The notes beneath the pieces were generated by a model, which saw only the letters and a list, made by a program, of their open reading frames with translations, was not told the DNA's origin and searched no databases. A stretch of 15,397 bases of DNA. Origin: Bacteroidota bacterium (GTDB lineage: Bacteria > Bacteroidota > Bacteroidia > Bacteroidales > VadinHA17). The position numbers were made by a program, and so were the translations under genes. Positions 6,435-14,354 of the stretch are shown one piece after another. The stretch spans positions 1 through 15,397 of the forward strand of contig JAUWMO010000044.1 in NCBI GenBank assembly GCA_030613125.1, written 5' to 3'. Position 1 is the stretch's first letter; the number at the start of each line of letters is the position of its first letter.

Positions 6435-7376
6435 GTGGGAATAATTTCCAGAGAAAAAAAGGAAATCCTTAATAAAGGCCTTCAGAAAACCAAAGAGAGC
6501 GTTTTCAAAAAACTTTCAAGAGCTGTTGTTGGTAAATCGAGGGTAGATGATGAAGTGCTTGATAATCTTGAGGAGGTATTAATCAGCTCTGATGTAGGGG
6601 TGGATACAACAATCAGAATTATTGAAAGGATAGAAAAAAGAGTATCAAAAGATAAATATTTAGGAACTTCTGAGTTAAATACCCTCCTGAAAGAGGAAAT
6701 TATTGGACTGCTTGAAGAGAACGAACAATTACCCGGATATGATTTTACTATTCCTGTAGATAACAGGCCATATGTAATTATGGTAGTTGGAGTTAATGGT
6801 GTGGGAAAAACAACTACCATTGCAAAATTAGCCCATCAATTTAAAAAGACAGGACACAAAGTAATACTTGGAGCGGCTGATACTTTCCGTGCTGCAGCAG
6901 TGGATCAGCTTCAGATATGGGCTGACAGGGCTGAGGTGGAAATTGTGAAACAAAACATGGGTTCTGATCCTGCCTCTGTTGCCTATGATACTCTTGCTTC
7001 AGCTAAATCGCGGGGAATGGATGTTGTAATTGTTGATACTGCCGGCCGATTGCATAACAGAGTCAACCTGATGAATGAACTTTCCAAGATCAGAAAGGTG
7101 ATGAACAACGTAGTCCCTGATGCTCCGCATGAAGTATTACTGATCCTTGATGGATCTACCGGTCAGAATGCTTTTGAACAAGTCAAACAATTTACCAAAG
7201 CTACTGAGGTTAATGCACTTGCTATTACAAAACTTGACGGTACAGCCAAGGGCGGTGTAGTGATAGGGATCTCAGACCAGTTTAAGATACCTGTAAAATA
7301 TATTGGTATAGGCGAAAGACTCGAAGACCTGCAATCCTTTAACAGGGAGGAGTTTGTGGATAGCCTTTTTTCCTAA
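6435..7376 (+). CDS. ftsY: Signal recognition particle receptor FtsY
   Basis: The 313-residue protein is a complete SRP-type GTPase. A helical N domain (about 10-95, with VDDEVLDNLEEVLISSDVG) precedes the NG GTPase domain: GVNGVGKTT (119-127, P-loop), DTFRAAA (149-155), DTAGR (201-205), TKLDGTAKGG (265-274) and GIGE (291-294). FtsY docks ribosome-bound SRP at the inner membrane for co-translational insertion. The acidic A domain of the E. coli protein is absent, as is usual in this phylum. The start is GTG, because an in-frame TAA lies only 15 bases upstream and no ATG is available before the conserved EKKEILNKGLQKTK segment. It follows the ribosomal operon's terminator by 75 bp. I could not identify a convincing promoter in that gap. 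Confidence 0.96.
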   Translation: MGIISREKKEILNKGLQKTKESVFKKLSRAVVGKSRVDDEVLDNLEEVLISSDVGVDTTIRIIERIEKRVSKDKYLGTSELNTLLKEEIIGLLEENEQLPGYDFTIPVDNRPYVIMVVGVNGVGKTTTIAKLAHQFKKTGHKVILGAADTFRAAAVDQLQIWADRAEVEIVKQNMGSDPASVAYDTLASAKSRGMDVVIVDTAGRLHNRVNLMNELSKIRKVMNNVVPDAPHEVLLILDGSTGQNAFEQVKQFTKATEVNALAITKLDGTAKGGVVIGISDQFKIPVKYIGIGERLEDLQSFNREEFVDSLFS

Positions 7377-7390
7377 ATTCTAAAAATCAA

Positions 7391-7408
7391 TACCGATAGC
7401 TATCGGTA
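7391..7408. repeat. Perfect 18-bp palindrome TACCGATAGCTATCGGTA
   Basis: All nine base pairs are self-complementary around the AGCT centre. It lies 14 bp after the ftsY stop and 79 bp before rimO. The inner 14 bases, CCGATAGCTATCGG, differ from the palindrome at 8968-8987 by one symmetric base pair only, so the two look like members of one family. As RNA it could form a 7-bp stem with an AGCU loop, but no T-run follows, so a Rho-independent terminator is unlikely. Confidence 0.85.
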
Positions 7409-7417
7409 CAAATTTCT

Positions 7418-7434
7418 CCAAAGGAGTCCTTCGG
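7418..7434. repeat. Near-palindrome CCAAAGGAGTCCTTCGG
   Basis: Eight-base arms flank a central G with one mismatched pair (A7420 against C7432). It follows the 18-bp palindrome by 9 bp in the ftsY-rimO gap. A sub-hairpin, GTCC-TTC-GGAC (7426-7436), is also possible. Its role is unknown. Confidence 0.5.
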
Positions 7435-7486
7435 ACAAATAAATCCCAAATTCTTAAGGGTTTGGTATTTGTATTTTTGATTTATA

Positions 7487-8797
7487 ATGAAAAAAACTTC
7501 TCGAAATAATAAGATTAACATCATCACCCTTGGTTGCAGTAAAAACCTGGTGGACTCGGAGGTACTGATGCGACAGATCCATGCCAATGGTCTGGAGATT
7601 TCTCATAATGAAAACCAATCCGGTGCAGGTACCGTAATCATCAATACCTGTGGATTTATTAACGATGCCAAGGCAGAATCCATCGACACCATATTGCAAT
7701 ACATCCACGCCAAAGAGCGGGGAGAAGTGGACCAGGTCTATGTTATGGGCTGCCTTTCTGAGCGTTACAGGAAAGAGCTTGAACAGGAGATAAGGGAGGT
7801 GGACCGCTATTTTGGTGTGAAAGATATCCGGAAAATTATCCGGACACTTGGCGCCGATTATAAAAACGAACTTATAGGGGATCGCATGCTTTTAACCCCC
7901 TCTCATTATGCATATATGAAAATTTCAGAGGGTTGTGATCGCACCTGCTCATTCTGCTCCATTCCATTTATCAGAGGAAACCATGTTTCACGGCCTCTGG
8001 AGGATATTTTAAGGGAAGCTGAGTTGTTGGTACAGAAAGGTGTCAAAGAGCTTATTCTGATCGCTCAGGACCTCTCATATTATGGATTTGACCTGTACAG
8101 GAAACAAAAACTGACTGAATTGGTCAGAAGCCTTACTTTAATCTCAGGTATTGAATGGATCAGGTTGCATTATACATATCCAACAAATTTTCCAAAGGAT
8201 ATCCTTCCTCTGATGGCCTCAAATGATAAAATATGCAATTACATAGATATTCCTTTGCAGCATATTAATGATAAAGTTTTGCAAAAAATGCGCAGGGCAT
8301 CCGGAAAAAAAAGCATATATAAATTACTGGATTCTTTTCGTATTGAAGTTCCTGATGCAGCTATCAGGACCACATTACTTGTTGGTCATCCGGGTGAAGG
8401 AGAGAAGGAATTTGAAGAATTAAAGGAGTTTGTCCGCAATTTCCGGTTTGACCGCCTTGGTGTTTTTCCTTATTCCCATGAAGAAGGGACATATGGCTAT
8501 GAAAACTTTCAGGATGAATTAACTGAAGAAACAAAGCAGCTACGTTCTGATGAGATCATGCTGATTCAACAGGATATTTCCAGAGAGTTAAATGGGAACA
8601 GAGTAGGTAACACCTATAAAGTGATCATAGACAGGGTAGAGGGTGAATACTATATTGGAAGAACCGAGTTTGATTCTCCTGAAGTCGATAATGAAGTCCT
8701 TATCAATAAACATTCTCTAAGCCTGGTTACGGGTGAATTCTACCAGGTTAAAATTATTTCAGCTACGGAATATGATCTGCTTGGGGAGGTATTATAA
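7487..8797 (+). CDS. rimO: Ribosomal protein uS12 methylthiotransferase RimO
   Basis: The 436-residue radical-SAM enzyme transfers a methylthio group to a conserved aspartate of ribosomal protein S12. The N-terminal UPF0004 domain has cysteines 17, 55 and 89 for one 4Fe-4S cluster. Its TLGCSKNLVDSE segment (14-25) is the RimO signature that separates it from MiaB. The radical-SAM core has C150-x3-C154-x2-C157 (SEGCDRTCSFCSIP) for the second cluster, and YIDIPLQHINDKVLQKMRR further on. A TRAM domain closes the protein at about 370-436 (KVIIDRVEGEYYIGRTEFDSPEVDNEVLI). Length and motifs are normal. The start ATG directly precedes the family N-terminus. A perfect TATTTTTG (7472-7479) lies so close to the ATG that it would give an almost leaderless mRNA, so I do not call it a promoter with confidence. 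It follows ftsY in the order usual for this phylum. Confidence 0.96.
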   Translation: MKKTSRNNKINIITLGCSKNLVDSEVLMRQIHANGLEISHNENQSGAGTVIINTCGFINDAKAESIDTILQYIHAKERGEVDQVYVMGCLSERYRKELEQEIREVDRYFGVKDIRKIIRTLGADYKNELIGDRMLLTPSHYAYMKISEGCDRTCSFCSIPFIRGNHVSRPLEDILREAELLVQKGVKELILIAQDLSYYGFDLYRKQKLTELVRSLTLISGIEWIRLHYTYPTNFPKDILPLMASNDKICNYIDIPLQHINDKVLQKMRRASGKKSIYKLLDSFRIEVPDAAIRTTLLVGHPGEGEKEFEELKEFVRNFRFDRLGVFPYSHEEGTYGYENFQDELTEETKQLRSDEIMLIQQDISRELNGNRVGNTYKVIIDRVEGEYYIGRTEFDSPEVDNEVLINKHSLSLVTGEFYQVKIISATEYDLLGEVL

Positions 8798-8798
8798 A

Positions 8799-8840
8799 GT
8801 TTCAAATAGTTACAAAGTCGTTTCAAATAGTTACAAAGTG
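8799..8840. repeat. Two-copy 21-bp tandem repeat carrying four phased GTTWCAA heptamers
   Basis: Bases 8799-8819 and 8820-8840 are identical except for the last base. Each unit holds GTTTCAA and, 10 bp later, GTTACAA, so the heptamer starts fall at 8799, 8809, 8820 and 8830 (spacing 10, 11, 10). A degenerate third copy begins at 8841. The heptamer is the exact reverse complement of the TTGWAAC core repeated at 4211-4260. It begins 2 bp after the rimO stop. Confidence 0.8.
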
Positions 8841-8910
8841 GTTTTAAAGTGGTTGAGCCAGGCTATGCAACCTGTAACTTGCAGAAACAATATGAAAGGG
8901 AAAGGTGTTT

Positions 8911-9006
8911 TCACTCTTCGACTTTTAAACCTTTCGACATTTTGATACTTCTTCATTTAGTCACTTTATCCCGAAAGCTTTCGGGATTAGTCACTTTAGT
9001 CACTTT
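8911..9006. repeat. Low-complexity spacer with 9-bp AGTCACTTT repeats between convergent rimO and clpC
   Basis: The T/C-rich stretch contains words such as GACTTTTAAACCTTTCGACATTT and ends in three AGTCACTTT units at 8959-8967, 8989-8997 and 8998-9006. The last two are directly tandem. The first is separated from the second by exactly 21 bp holding the palindrome at 8968-8987. The area has no coding potential and resembles the 8-bp-period arrays at 2888-2969. It starts about 110 bp after the rimO stop and reaches the 3' end of clpC. Confidence 0.65.
8968..8987. repeat. Perfect 20-bp palindrome with core CCGAAAGCTTTCGG
   Basis: Ten base pairs are fully self-complementary. The inner 14 bases match the palindrome at 7391-7408 apart from one symmetric pair (A/T swapped for T/A). 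It lies in the convergent rimO-clpC gap, 23 bp past the clpC stop. As RNA it would make an 8-bp stem with an AGCU loop, and a bidirectional terminator role is possible, though the T-runs that follow are not immediate. It may also be an interspersed palindromic element. Confidence 0.88.
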
Positions 9007-9009
9007 TAT

Positions 9010-11550
9010 TTATTTCTTTTCAATAGCTTTTGGACTGTTTTCTTTAGCCTTTTGGATCTTAAATGTCAGTTCTTCTTTTTTCGTGTCGAAACCTACAAGA
9101 ATGGTGTCTTTATCTTTGATATCTGCCTGGATAATTACCTCTGCCATAGGATCTTCAATGTATTTCTGAATAGCTCTCTTCAGAGGCCTTGCACCAAACT
9201 GGGTATCATAACCCTTTTCAGCAACAAAATTTCTTGCTGCCGTGGAAAGGTTTAAATGATACCCGAGAGTGTTGATCCTGTCATATAATCCTCTAAGCTC
9301 AATGTCGATAATCTTGAAAATATCATCCTTGGAAAGTGAATTAAATATGACCACATCATCAACTCTGTTCAGGAATTCAGGAGCGAATACACGCTTCAGG
9401 GCTTTTTGAATTATGCTCTTATTAATCTCATTACGGTCAGCTACCGTTGAAGATGTATCAAAGCCAACACCTGTCCCATATTCTTTGAGTTGACGTGATC
9501 CAATGTTAGAGGTCATAATTACTATGGTGTTCCTGAAGTCAACCCGTCTGCCAAGGCTGTCAGTAAGCTGTCCGTCATCCAGCACCTGCAACAATATATG
9601 GTATATATCAGGATGGGCTTTTTCTATTTCATCAAGCAGGACTACCGCGTAAGGTTTCCTGCGGACCTTTTCGGTCAATTGTCCACCTTCCTCATATCCT
9701 ATATACCCGGGAGGAGCACCAACCAGTCGCGATACCGAGAATTTCTCCATATACTCGCTCATATCGATTCGGATCAGGTTGCCAATACTATCGAACAGAT
9801 ACTGAGCCAATATCTTTGCAAGGTGGGTTTTTCCAACTCCGGTAGGACCCAGGAATATAAAGGTTCCAATGGGTTTGTTTGGGTCCTTTAAACCAGCACG
9901 GTTCCGTTGTATGGATTTTACGATCTTGGAAATTGCATCTTCTTGTCCAATTACGCTACCACTCAATTCCTCATTCATTTTAAGTAGCCGGGCCCCTTCT
10001 GCCTGTGCTATTCTTTGCACAGGAACACCAGTCATCATTGCAACCACCTCTGCCACTGTTTCTTCGTCAACTTTCTGGCGGTTCTTACTTAATTCTTTTT
10101 CCCATTTTTTCTTTTCTTCTTCAAGAGAGTCAATCAGTTCCTTCTCACGATCACGGAAACTGGCAGCTCTTTCAAAATTCTGACTCTTTACAGCAAAGAT
10201 CTTTTCTTTCTTTGTATCTTCCAGTCGCTTTTCCAGTTCAAGGATCCGTTCAGGTACAACAATATTTGAGATATGAATTCTTGAACCAGACTCATCCATG
10301 GCATCAATGGCTTTATCAGGTAGAAACCTGTCGCTAATATACCTGTTGGTCAGTTTTACGCATGAATCAAGGGCTTCATCCGTGTAGAATACATTATGAT
10401 GGTCTTCATATCTTTCTTTGATATTCTGCAGAATGTCAATTGTTTCCTCAATTGATGTAGCCTCTACCATCACTTTCTGGAACCGACGGTCCAGTGCCCC
10501 GTCTTTTTCAATGTGCTGACGGTATTCGTCAAGGGTTGTGGCTCCGATACACTGGATTTCACCCCTTGCCAATGCAGGTTTTAACATATTTGCTGCATCA
10601 AGGGAACCAGTGGCCCCTCCAGCGCCAACAATTGTATGTATTTCATCAATAAAAAGGATGATATTATCAGTTTTGGCCAGTTCGTTAAGTATGGCTTTCA
10701 TACGCTCTTCAAACTGGCCACGGTATTTGGTACCGGCCACAATAGAAGCCAGATCAAGGGTTACCACCCTTTTCCCGAAAAGTATCCTTGAAACCTGTCT
10801 TTTCACAATTCTTGATGCAAGACCCTCCGCTATAGCCGATTTTCCTACACCCGGCTCACCGATAAGGATCGGATTGTTCTTTTTTCTGCGGCTCAGTATT
10901 TGTGCCAGCCTTTCAATCTCTTTTTCCCTTCCTACTATCGGATCAAGCTTGTCTTCTTCAGCAGCTTTGGTAAGATCAATACCAAAATTGTCAAGCACCG
11001 GTGTTTCAGAGGTAGATTTTGGTGTAGCTGATGAAGAGCTACCTTTACTTCCACCAAAGTTTTTCGCCTCTTCTTCTTCTTCTTCCGGTCCCGGGAAATC
11101 AGCAGATGCTTCCGGAATCATCTCCTTTATCTCATCTTTTACTATTTTATATTCAATATCAAATTCCTTTAACTTCATTGTAACCAGTGAATTATCATCT
11201 TTCAGAATAGCAAGCAAGAGATGCTCAGTATCAATGGTATTACTCATAAAAGCCTTGGCTTCAAGATAGATCAGCTTTAATACCTTTTCTGACGATTTTA
11301 AAAGTGGAATGTTTTCAGAATCCTTCAATGTAAGGGGATGATCACTCCGGATACTTCCCTCAAGAGACCTCTTCAGATTATTTAAGTCTATTCCAAGGGC
11401 CAGCAATACATCAATGGCAATCCCTTCACCTTCACGAAGTATTCCAAGAAATAAATGTTCTGTTCCTATATAGGCATTTCCAAGCCTGATAGCTTCTTCC
11501 TTGCTGAAGGTTAATATGTCCTTTATTCTTTGTGAAAATTTAGCGTCCAT
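9010..11550 (-). CDS. clpC: ATP-dependent Clp protease ATP-binding subunit ClpC
   Basis: The 846-residue AAA+ unfoldase feeds substrates to the ClpP peptidase in the cytoplasm. In order it has a Clp N domain with two repeats (about 3-145), an acidic and Ser-rich linker (155-180), AAA-1 with Walker A GEPGVGKSA (231-239) and Walker B ILFIDEIH (298-305), a UVR-type middle segment (about 450-485, KSQNFERAASFRDREKEL), AAA-2 with Walker A GPTGVGKT (568-575) and Walker B VVLLDEIE (636-643), and the D2 small domain. The short middle segment separates it from ClpB, and VGF at 695-697 is the ClpP-docking loop expected of ClpC. The start follows AGGA nine bases upstream (TTAGGAATATATT), the best Shine-Dalgarno-like site I saw in the window. 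Transcription is divergent from gyrA, and a near-ideal promoter lies about 115-125 bp upstream. No mcsA, mcsB or ctsR gene is nearby. Confidence 0.97.
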   Translation of the reverse strand: MDAKFSQRIKDILTFSKEEAIRLGNAYIGTEHLFLGILREGEGIAIDVLLALGIDLNNLKRSLEGSIRSDHPLTLKDSENIPLLKSSEKVLKLIYLEAKAFMSNTIDTEHLLLAILKDDNSLVTMKLKEFDIEYKIVKDEIKEMIPEASADFPGPEEEEEEAKNFGGSKGSSSSATPKSTSETPVLDNFGIDLTKAAEEDKLDPIVGREKEIERLAQILSRRKKNNPILIGEPGVGKSAIAEGLASRIVKRQVSRILFGKRVVTLDLASIVAGTKYRGQFEERMKAILNELAKTDNIILFIDEIHTIVGAGGATGSLDAANMLKPALARGEIQCIGATTLDEYRQHIEKDGALDRRFQKVMVEATSIEETIDILQNIKERYEDHHNVFYTDEALDSCVKLTNRYISDRFLPDKAIDAMDESGSRIHISNIVVPERILELEKRLEDTKKEKIFAVKSQNFERAASFRDREKELIDSLEEEKKKWEKELSKNRQKVDEETVAEVVAMMTGVPVQRIAQAEGARLLKMNEELSGSVIGQEDAISKIVKSIQRNRAGLKDPNKPIGTFIFLGPTGVGKTHLAKILAQYLFDSIGNLIRIDMSEYMEKFSVSRLVGAPPGYIGYEEGGQLTEKVRRKPYAVVLLDEIEKAHPDIYHILLQVLDDGQLTDSLGRRVDFRNTIVIMTSNIGSRQLKEYGTGVGFDTSSTVADRNEINKSIIQKALKRVFAPEFLNRVDDVVIFNSLSKDDIFKIIDIELRGLYDRINTLGYHLNLSTAARNFVAEKGYDTQFGARPLKRAIQKYIEDPMAEVIIQADIKDKDTILVGFDTKKEELTFKIQKAKENSPKAIEKK

Positions 11551-11639
11551 AATATATTCCTAATCAACTTTTATCATGCCAGTATTTTTTTTCTTTTAAT
11601 ATTTTCTTGTCTGATATCTGACAAATTGACTGTTTTTAC

Positions 11640-11657
11640 AAATTTAAATTTAAATTT
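11640..11657. promoter_or_regulatory. 18-bp AT palindrome just downstream of the clpC start site
   Basis: AAATTTAAATTTAAATTT is a perfect palindrome built from alternating A3 and T3 tracts. It sits about 10-27 bases downstream of the predicted clpC transcription start, a position typical of a repressor operator. The sequence is simple and could also be chance or a bent-DNA tract in an AT-rich genome. Confidence 0.35.
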
Positions 11658-11673
11658 TATATTTCTTACACTA

Positions 11674-11703
11674 CAAATATAATCAATAAAAAGCTCTGAT
11701 CAA
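11674..11703 (-). promoter_or_regulatory. Strong clpC promoter
   Basis: Read on the minus strand, TTG (11703-11701), 19 bp, then TATATTTG (11681-11674) match the Bacteroidota primary-sigma consensus TTG-N19-TAnnTTTG without mismatch. Transcription should start near 11667 and give a leader of about 115 nt before the clpC ATG. Confidence 0.8.
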
Positions 11704-11766
11704 TTATAAACAATAAAGTGTTGAAAAATATGGACTCAAAAAGCCATAAAATACACAATAAATCAC

Positions 11767-11774
11767 TATTTTCG
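11767..11774 (+). promoter_or_regulatory. Weak candidate -7 element for gyrA
   Basis: TATTTTCG matches TAnnTTTG at all but one base and lies 64 bp before the gyrA ATG. There is no TTG at the expected distance upstream, so this is only the best candidate in the region, not a firm promoter. Confidence 0.3.
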
Positions 11775-11783
11775 TGCTTTTAA

Positions 11784-11807
11784 ATCCGGGTAAACTGATA
11801 ACCGGAT
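11784..11807 (+). promoter_or_regulatory. Hairpin or inverted repeat in the gyrA leader
   Basis: ATCCGG (11784-11789) pairs with CCGGAT (11802-11807). The stem can extend past one mismatch to an 8-nt loop. It lies 30 bp upstream of the gyrA ATG and downstream of the candidate -7 element, so it would be in the mRNA leader. It could be an operator or an RNA structure; there is no direct evidence for either. Confidence 0.4.
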
Positions 11808-11837
11808 ATTATAACCAAAAATAAGTATTCAATAAAT

Positions 11838-14342
11838 ATGCCAGAAACGGAAAATATCGTACAGATCAATATTGAGGAGGAAATGAAATCGGCTTATATC
11901 GACTACTCTATGTCGGTAATTGTGTCAAGGGCTTTACCAGATGTGAGAGATGGAATGAAGCCGGTTCACCGCAGGGTTCTTTATGGAATGTATGAGTTGG
12001 GAGTCCAATCGAACAGGGCTTATAAAAAATCTGCCAGAATAGTAGGGGAGGTGCTGGGAAAATACCATCCACACGGCGACTCTTCAGTATACGAAGCAAT
12101 GGTCAGGATGGCCCAGGACTGGTCGCTTAGATATCTTCTGGTTGACGGGCAGGGTAACTTCGGTTCAATTGATGGTGACAGCCCGGCAGCCATGAGATAT
12201 ACAGAAGCCAGACTGAAAAAAATTGCTGAAGAGGCGTTGTCAGATATCGATAAGGAAACAGTTGACTTTCAACTTAACTTCGATGATACATTGCAGGAAC
12301 CCACAGTTTTACCTACACGTATTCCATTGCTTTTAGTGAACGGGGCATCGGGGATAGCTGTAGGAATGGCGACTAACATGGCTCCGCATAACCTTGGAGA
12401 AGTTGTGGATGCTCTTATGGCAGAGATAAATAATCCTGATATCACGATAGACGAATTGCTGGAACATATAAAAGCTCCGGATTTTCCAACCGGAGGCATA
12501 ATTTATGGCTACCAGGGTGTAAGGGAAGCATTTGAGACAGGCAGGGGAAGGATTGTGGTCAGGGCAAGGACTGAAATTGAAATTACTGCATCGGGCAGGG
12601 AAAGAATTGTAGTTACCGAGATACCTTACATGGTCAATAAGGCCGAATTAATAAGGAAAACGGCTGATCTGATCAATGATAAAAAGATAGAGGGTATTTC
12701 ATATATTAACGACGAGTCTGACAGGAACGGAATGCGGGTTGTCATTATATTAAAAAAGGATGCTACTTCAAATGTTGTTCTGAATAAGCTATTTAAGTAT
12801 ACTCAATTACAGTCTTCCTTTAATGTAAATAATATTGCACTTGTTAGGGGCCGTCCCCGGTCTCTTAATCTGAAACAACTCCTTAGGCATTTTATAAATC
12901 ACCGCCACGAGATTGTGGTCAGGAGGACAAAATATGAACTGACACAGGCTGAGAAAAAAGCACATATACTTGAAGGCTTACTGGTAGCTATAGACCATCT
13001 TGATGAAGTGATCAAACTTATACGGGCATCCAAAACACCGGAAATAGCCAGGATTGGATTGATGAGTAATTTTAAACTCACTGAAATACAGGCAAAAGCA
13101 ATCCTGGAGATGAGATTGCAGAAACTTACTGGCCTGGAAAGGGAAAAAATAAGGATTGATTATGAGGAATTGATAAAACAGATCAAACACCTGAATGAAA
13201 TCCTGGAAAGCGAAAGCCTTCAATACAATATTATTAAGGAGGAGTTACTTGAGATCAGGGAAAAATATAGTGATGAGCGTCGCACCGAGATCATTCCCAG
13301 TGCAGAGGAATTCAACCCTGAGGATTTTTATGCCGATGATGACATGGTGCTCACAATTTCACACCTTGGTTACATAAAACGGACACCACTGGTAGAATTT
13401 CGTCGCCAGAACAGGGGTGGAGTGGGCGCAAAAGGCAGCACCACACGTGAAGAAGACTTCATTGAGCATTTATATATTGCCTCAATGCACAACACAATGC
13501 TTTTCTTTACTGAAATGGGTAAGTGTTTCTGGCTTAAAGTATATGAGATTCCTGAAGGGTCACGTATATCAAAAGGAAGGGCCATTCAGAATGTTATTAA
13601 TATACAACCTGACGATAAAGTTAAAGCTTACATCAATGTAAAGAAGCTGAATGATGAGGAGTATATCAACAATAACTACATTGTTCTCTGTACACGTAAA
13701 GGGATCATCAAGAAAACTTCCCTTGAAGCTTATTCAAGGCCAAGGCAGAATGGTATTATAGCTATAAATGTGAGAGAAGGAGATAATCTGCTACGTGCTA
13801 AAATGACCAACGGGAATCACGAAATAGTATTGGCAGTTAGATCCGGTCGGGCTATCAGGTTTCCCGAAGGAAAGGTAAGACCGATGGGCAGGGGGGCATC
13901 AGGAGTGAGGGGAATCACACTTGGCGGGGCAGAAGATGAGGTTGTTGGAATGGTATGTGTTGAAGATGAAGACCAGGACATCCTGGTGGTTTCTGAGAAT
14001 GGATTTGGAAAACGCTCTAAAATAGGAGATTACCGTATCACTAACCGGGGTGGAAAAGGAGTAAAGACGATTAATATAACTGACAGGACAGGAAAACTGA
14101 TAGCTATAAAGGGTGTGATTGATACTGATGACCTGATGATCATAAATAAATCGGGTATTGTTATCAGAATGGCAGTATCTGATATGAGAGTGATAGGCCG
14201 TGCCACACAGGGTGTGAAGTTGATTAACCTGAGAGAAGGAGATTCAATTGCTGCAATTGAATTCATAGAAAACACTGGTAATGAGGAGAATGGAATGCAG
14301 GAGGAGGCAGATACCGGTGAAAATAATTCTGATTCGAAGTAA
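11838..14342 (+). CDS. gyrA: DNA gyrase subunit A
   Basis: The 834-residue subunit breaks and rejoins DNA in the A2B2 gyrase that introduces negative supercoils. The catalytic tyrosine is Y121 in AAMRYTEARL (117-126). The quinolone-resistance region reads HPHGDSSVYEAMVRMAQDW (77-95). S82 and E86 correspond to E. coli S83 and D87, so the usual resistance change at the serine is absent. The C-terminal DNA-wrapping domain starts with a degenerate GyrA box, QNRGGVGAKG (524-533), and later blades carry GRGASGVRG, NRGGKGVK and GRATQGVK. The presence of this wrapping box and the length favour GyrA over ParC. The tail after the last blade is acidic (EENGMQEEADTGENNSDSK). The ATG precedes the conserved IEEEMKSAYIDYSMSVI segment and has no Shine-Dalgarno match. 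Transcribed divergently from clpC, it is followed by an exported TPR gene. Confidence 0.97.
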   Translation: MPETENIVQINIEEEMKSAYIDYSMSVIVSRALPDVRDGMKPVHRRVLYGMYELGVQSNRAYKKSARIVGEVLGKYHPHGDSSVYEAMVRMAQDWSLRYLLVDGQGNFGSIDGDSPAAMRYTEARLKKIAEEALSDIDKETVDFQLNFDDTLQEPTVLPTRIPLLLVNGASGIAVGMATNMAPHNLGEVVDALMAEINNPDITIDELLEHIKAPDFPTGGIIYGYQGVREAFETGRGRIVVRARTEIEITASGRERIVVTEIPYMVNKAELIRKTADLINDKKIEGISYINDESDRNGMRVVIILKKDATSNVVLNKLFKYTQLQSSFNVNNIALVRGRPRSLNLKQLLRHFINHRHEIVVRRTKYELTQAEKKAHILEGLLVAIDHLDEVIKLIRASKTPEIARIGLMSNFKLTEIQAKAILEMRLQKLTGLEREKIRIDYEELIKQIKHLNEILESESLQYNIIKEELLEIREKYSDERRTEIIPSAEEFNPEDFYADDDMVLTISHLGYIKRTPLVEFRRQNRGGVGAKGSTTREEDFIEHLYIASMHNTMLFFTEMGKCFWLKVYEIPEGSRISKGRAIQNVINIQPDDKVKAYINVKKLNDEEYINNNYIVLCTRKGIIKKTSLEAYSRPRQNGIIAINVREGDNLLRAKMTNGNHEIVLAVRSGRAIRFPEGKVRPMGRGASGVRGITLGGAEDEVVGMVCVEDEDQDILVVSENGFGKRSKIGDYRITNRGGKGVKTINITDRTGKLIAIKGVIDTDDLMIINKSGIVIRMAVSDMRVIGRATQGVKLINLREGDSIAAIEFIENTGNEENGMQEEADTGENNSDSK

Positions 14343-14354
14343 AATGGCAAAGAA

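Noticed and set aside
7472..7479. TATTTTTG, a perfect -7 match upstream of rimO
   Set aside because: It ends 7 bp before the ATG, so the mRNA would be nearly leaderless, and no -33 TTG is at the right distance. It is probably chance in T-rich DNA.
8733..9169. Short plus-strand frames across the rimO end, the repeat spacer and the clpC end
   Set aside because: They run through tandem repeats and antisense clpC sequence, and their products follow the repeat period rather than any protein pattern.
10538..11269. A 243-codon open frame on the plus strand, opposite clpC
   Set aside because: It is fully antisense to the conserved Clp N and AAA-1 regions and has a low-complexity Ser/Phe/Leu-rich product, as expected for the mirror of an acidic, Lys-rich gene. 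No homology is recognisable.
12069..12126. Possible fluoroquinolone-resistance change in gyrA
   Set aside because: The key serine (S82, E. coli S83) is present. Glutamate at the E. coli D87 position is common in wild-type GyrA of other bacteria and is not evidence of resistance.
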